From: CAYPZL01 sp964415045 | GTDB taxonomy: Bacteria > Planctomycetota > Phycisphaerae > Sedimentisphaerales > Anaerobacaceae | DNA length: 8,146 nt | Direction: 5' to 3' | NCBI GenBank assembly: GCA_964415045.1 | Contig: CAYPZL010000223.1 | Location: forward strand, 1 to 8,146 | Part shown: positions 5,595 through 8,146 of the stretch, piece after piece | Numbering within the stretch: position 1 is the stretch's first letter | How the letters are laid out: each line of letters begins with the position of its first letter | Notes under the pieces: model-generated | Databases searched by the model: none | Told to the model about the DNA's origin: nothing | Seen by the model: only the letters and a program-made list of their open reading frames with translations | Made by a program: the position numbers and the translations under genes

Positions 5595-6613
5595 CAGCAG
5601 ATCCTGGGCAGCTCGCGTCCGTACGGCGTCTGTACGATTCGCGTGCCCCCTATCCTCGTCGTCAGTTTCACTAAGGGCGCATCCTGCGTCTGCACGATTT
5701 CGCCAATGATCGCGGCATCCCTGCCCAACGGATGGTCTCGACAAATAGTCAAACATTCCGCGGCGCTATCGGCCGAGACAACCGCCACAAACTTGCCCTC
5801 GTTGGCGATGTTCAGCACGTCGAAGCCCAGCATATCGGCGGCCGCTTGAACCGCCGGGCTCACCGGAATCCCGGTCTCGGAGATACTGACGCTTTTGCCG
5901 CTGCCTTCGGCGGTTTCGCTCAACACCGCGGCCAAGCCGCCGCGCGTGGCGTCGCGCATGAACTTGATGCCCGGAACCTTCTCGAACAAAGCGCCGGTCA
6001 GCCCCGCAAGACCCGCGCAATCGCTCTCCAGCGGAGAATCGAAAGAGATCCCTTCCCGCTGAGAGATGATCGTCATGCCGTGGTCGCCGATCGTTCCGTT
6101 GATGAGAATCTTGTCGCCGACTTCGATTCGGTCGAATCCGAGGTTTGCTTCCGTCAGCTTGACGCCCACACCGGTCGTTGTAATGAAGATCGCATCGGCC
6201 GAGCCGCACTCGACGGTCTTGGTGTCTCCCGTCACGACGGACACGTTGTTCTCTCGCGCGGTCTGGCCGATGCTTTGCAGTATCTTGTCCAACGTCTCGA
6301 ATTCCAGTCCCTCCTCGATGATCAGAGACAGGGCCAGCGCCACGGGCCTTGCGCCGGCCACCGCCAGATCGTTCACCGTCCCGCAGACGGCCAGCTTGCC
6401 GATGTCTCCTCCCGGGAAGAACAGCGGCTTGACGACGTAGCCGTCGGTGGTGAAACAAATCCGGCTGGAGCCCAATTCCAGGTGCGCCGAATCGCCGAGC
6501 GCCGCGAGCGTATCGTTCGCGAGCGTGGGAAGGATATGCTCCTGGATCAGCCGGCCCGTAAGCAGGCCTCCGCCTCCGTGTGCCAGTAAGACTTTCTTCG
6601 GATCGGTCGTCAT
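5594..6613 (-). CDS. hypE: Hydrogenase maturation protein HypE (thiocarboxamide dehydratase)
   Basis: HypE receives a carbamoyl group from HypF on its C-terminal cysteine and dehydrates it with ATP to a thiocyanate, the source of the cyanide ligands of the active-site iron. The 339-residue product has the PurM/SelD-type ATP fold: LLAHGGGG near the N-terminus (9-16), TTDGYVVKPLFFPGGDIG (55-72), CGTVNDLAVAGARP (77-90), VVTGDTKTVECG (126-137), NGTIGDHG (172-179) and MRDATRGGL (219-227). It ends with the diagnostic PRIC, so the acceptor Cys339 is present. The open frame continues upstream to 6658, but the ATG at 6613 begins the family N-terminus, eight bases after the hypD stop, with AAAGGA as a distant ribosome site. 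The neighbouring genes agree with the assignment. Confidence 0.95.
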   Translation of the reverse strand: MTTDPKKVLLAHGGGGLLTGRLIQEHILPTLANDTLAALGDSAHLELGSSRICFTTDGYVVKPLFFPGGDIGKLAVCGTVNDLAVAGARPVALALSLIIEEGLEFETLDKILQSIGQTARENNVSVVTGDTKTVECGSADAIFITTTGVGVKLTEANLGFDRIEVGDKILINGTIGDHGMTIISQREGISFDSPLESDCAGLAGLTGALFEKVPGIKFMRDATRGGLAAVLSETAEGSGKSVSISETGIPVSPAVQAAADMLGFDVLNIANEGKFVAVVSADSAAECLTICRDHPLGRDAAIIGEIVQTQDAPLVKLTTRIGGTRIVQTPYGRELPRIC

Positions 6614-6621
6614 CGTCTGTT

Positions 6622-7698
6622 CTATTTCCTTTGCCCGTATTTGTACCATGCCGCACATGTACCTTCGGAGCTGACCATGCAGGGACCGATGGGCCCCTCA
6701 GGGCTGCACCGCGTCCCAAACAACGCGCACTCCGGCGGCTCTATCAATCCGCAGAGGACCTCGCCGCAACGACATCCGCTGCTCTCCTGGCCCGGCTTAT
6801 CCTCCAAACCGAAGCGCCGAAAGGCGTCGAAGCGAGCATATTTCTCCTTGAGCACGAGCGTGCTCTTGGGAATGCTGCCCAGCCCCCGCCAGCAACCGTC
6901 GGCCGCATCAAAACACTCCGCGATGATTTTTTGGGCGGCCGTGTTGCCGCTTTCGCTTACCACCGCGCCGTAGATGGACTTCAGTTCGGGCGAACCGGCT
7001 GAGAGCTGCCGGCAAATCTCGGCCAGAGCCTCAATGATCTGCAACGGCTCGAAGCCGGCGACCACGCACGGCCGCTGGAAATCGTCTACGATTTCCGCAA
7101 AGGCATGAGAACCGATGATCACACTGACGTGGCCCGGGCACAGGAACGCATCGACGCGATCATTCTTTCCCCCCAGCAGCGCCCGCATCGCCGGGATGAC
7201 CAGCTTGTGTCCACTGAGAACGCAGAAGTTCTCGACGCCCTGATCCGCCGCTTCCTTGACCGCGACAGCGGTTGCCGGCGCCGTCGTCTCGAAGCCCACC
7301 GCAATGAAAACAACCGTTCTGTCCGGGTTCTCTCGCGCCAGCGTCAGCGCGTCGTCGCTGCTCAGGACCACTCGTACGTTGCCCTTCGACGAGCGCGTCT
7401 CCAGCGACCCGGCGCTTCCGGGCACGCGAATCATGTCGCCATACGTGGCGATCATACAGTCGTCGCGCCCCGCCAGCTCCAGGACGACGTCGATGTACCC
7501 CTGATCCGTGACGCAAACCGGACAACCGGGCCCGGACAGCAGCTTCAGTCCGGCCGGCAAGGTCGAGCGAATCCCGTGGCGAAAGATGGATACCGTGTGC
7601 GTCCCGCACACCTCCATGATGGTGATCTGCCGGTTCAGCTTCGTGCAAGCCTCACCGATGACATGCTGCGCCTTGGCGATTCGATCCAGCATAGGCAC
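6622..7698 (-). CDS. hypD: Hydrogenase maturation iron-sulfur protein HypD
   Basis: HypD carries a [4Fe-4S] cluster and, with HypC, holds the iron while CN and CO ligands are added. The 358-residue product contains the three family motifs: CGTHT with C31 (31-35), GPGCPVC (56-62), and GFETTAP (135-141). The cysteine-rich C-terminus has CRCGEVL (309-315) and further cysteines C324, C331, C340 and C348 that include the cluster ligands. The start is either GTG at 7698, sharing one base with the hypC stop, or ATG at 7692, two codons in; both are compatible with the family N-terminus and neither has a strong ribosome site. Translation is probably coupled to hypC. The protein is full length with no broken motif. 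Confidence 0.95.
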   Translation of the reverse strand: MPMLDRIAKAQHVIGEACTKLNRQITIMEVCGTHTVSIFRHGIRSTLPAGLKLLSGPGCPVCVTDQGYIDVVLELAGRDDCMIATYGDMIRVPGSAGSLETRSSKGNVRVVLSSDDALTLARENPDRTVVFIAVGFETTAPATAVAVKEAADQGVENFCVLSGHKLVIPAMRALLGGKNDRVDAFLCPGHVSVIIGSHAFAEIVDDFQRPCVVAGFEPLQIIEALAEICRQLSAGSPELKSIYGAVVSESGNTAAQKIIAECFDAADGCWRGLGSIPKSTLVLKEKYARFDAFRRFGLEDKPGQESSGCRCGEVLCGLIEPPECALFGTRCSPEGPIGPCMVSSEGTCAAWYKYGQRK

Positions 7699-7940
7699 TA
7701 CCCGGACACTCGATTCGGCGTTTCGTCAAACTTGCTGATCTCGGCAAACAGCTCCCAGGTCTTCTTCGCCTCTTCCTCGTCTACCAGCGAGATGGCGAAA
7801 CCTGCATGCACCAGGACCAGATCCCCGAGCTTGGCCTCGGGCAAGAGCGTGGTCTTGGCCTTCCAGCGATTGCCCATCGCGTCGACAACCGCCCGATCGG
7901 CGTCCAGTTCAATTATCCGTGCCGGTACTGCCAAACACAT
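7698..7940 (-). CDS. hypC: Hydrogenase assembly chaperone HypC
   Basis: HypC is a small chaperone that binds HypD to build the Fe(CN)2CO group and then delivers it to the hydrogenase large-subunit precursor. The 80-residue product begins MCLAVPA, with the essential Cys2 exposed after removal of Met, and has the conserved GDLVLVHAGFAIS segment (39-51). The residue after the Pro is Ala, where many family members have Gly. The ribosome site is GGTGA six bases before the ATG. It is the first gene of the operon, followed by hypD with a one-base overlap if GTG is used there. HybG-type paralogues look similar, so the exact client is open. Confidence 0.94.
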   Translation of the reverse strand: MCLAVPARIIELDADRAVVDAMGNRWKAKTTLLPEAKLGDLVLVHAGFAISLVDEEEAKKTWELFAEISKFDETPNRVSG

Positions 7941-8146
7941 ACATCGTCACCCGTTACTTCAACTTCTGTTGCTACTCTTACGGCCTCCGTCGTCCGCCCG
8001 TGCATGCAAATCCCTGATTGCGGCGTTCATTCTACGCTGGCGCAACGTCCCGGTCAACGCCCCAATGCACGCCCGCAACCACCGCCAATTCGGGCTCATC
8101 CGGTTTTCGGGTACTTTTTGAATCGACACCAGGCAAAGACCGGGGA
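7941..8146. other. Leader region upstream of hypC
   Basis: I see no gene here. The left part is the hypC leader, about 82 bases if transcription starts near 8022. It holds a short ACGG/CCGT hairpin but no riboswitch I recognise. The right part (8058-8146) has no features I can name, and no FNR-type inverted TTGAT site is visible. The forward open frame running through this region from 7105 is antisense shadow of hypD and hypC. Confidence 0.5.
8029..8057 (-). promoter_or_regulatory. Sigma70-type promoter for hypCDEAB
   Basis: On the minus strand TTGACC (8052-8057) and TAGAAT (8029-8034) are separated by exactly 17 bases, each five of six to consensus. Transcription would start near 8022. With gene overlaps or gaps of at most eight bases downstream, this one promoter can serve all five hyp genes. 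The sigma54 GG/GC pattern found before some hydrogenase genes was not seen here. Confidence 0.7.

Noticed and set aside
5732..6589. 285-codon forward open frame over hypE
   Set aside because: Antisense shadow; the hypE frame on the other strand is complete and ends in PRIC.
7105..8121. 338-codon forward open frame over hypD and hypC
   Set aside because: Antisense shadow of hypD and hypC, with no ribosome site and an Arg/His/Gln-rich translation typical of shadows.

Overview
The window is bacterial chromosomal DNA, GC-rich in its genes and carrying eight recognisable housekeeping and maturation genes plus one very small lysine-rich gene. Several genes have Shine-Dalgarno sites (AAGGAG, AGGAG, GGTGA), and two regions contain good sigma70-type promoters. 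The organism is not certain. A short (A/T)KKK-repeat histone H1-like protein is common in the Planctomycetota/PVC group, and a degenerate copy of a GTCATCCTGAGC-type intergenic repeat resembles repeats known from many environmental bacteria. I lean towards a planctomycete or related environmental lineage, as inference only.

Layout from left to right. 1-91: leader with no gene. 92-1429 (+): accC, biotin carboxylase of acetyl-CoA carboxylase. 1430-1600: gap between convergent genes, holding a degenerate inverted-repeat element. 1601-2890 (-): lysA, diaminopimelate decarboxylase, with a clear promoter at 2962-2989. 3059-3099: rho-independent terminator firing leftward. 3244-3393 (-): a 49-residue Lys-rich H1-like protein that long-ORF screens miss because another frame is longer. 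3394-3922: about 530 bases without a convincing gene, made of an AT-rich half, a triple 10-bp tandem repeat and a nested inverted repeat. 3923-4561 (+): nadD of NAD biosynthesis. 4580-7940 (-): a tightly packed hydrogenase-maturation operon transcribed hypC-hypD-hypE-hypA-hypB. 7941-8146: its leader and a strong promoter (TTGACC-17-TAGAAT).

The five Hyp proteins supply most of the machinery for building the NiFe(CN)2CO centre of [NiFe]-hydrogenases. HypE makes and carries the cyanide ligand. HypC and HypD form the scaffold for the Fe(CN)2CO unit. HypA and HypB deliver nickel. HypF, which feeds carbamoyl groups to HypE, and the hydrogenase subunits are not in the window, so they must be encoded elsewhere if the pathway works. 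The other genes (fatty acid synthesis, lysine/cell-wall precursor, NAD synthesis) are unrelated in function and look like ordinary chromosomal neighbours.

No clearly new defence or mobile system is visible. The parts most worth a second look are the lysine-rich mini-gene with its exact 30-bp internal duplication and in-phase open frame after the stop, and the repeat- and palindrome-rich gap at 3394-3922.
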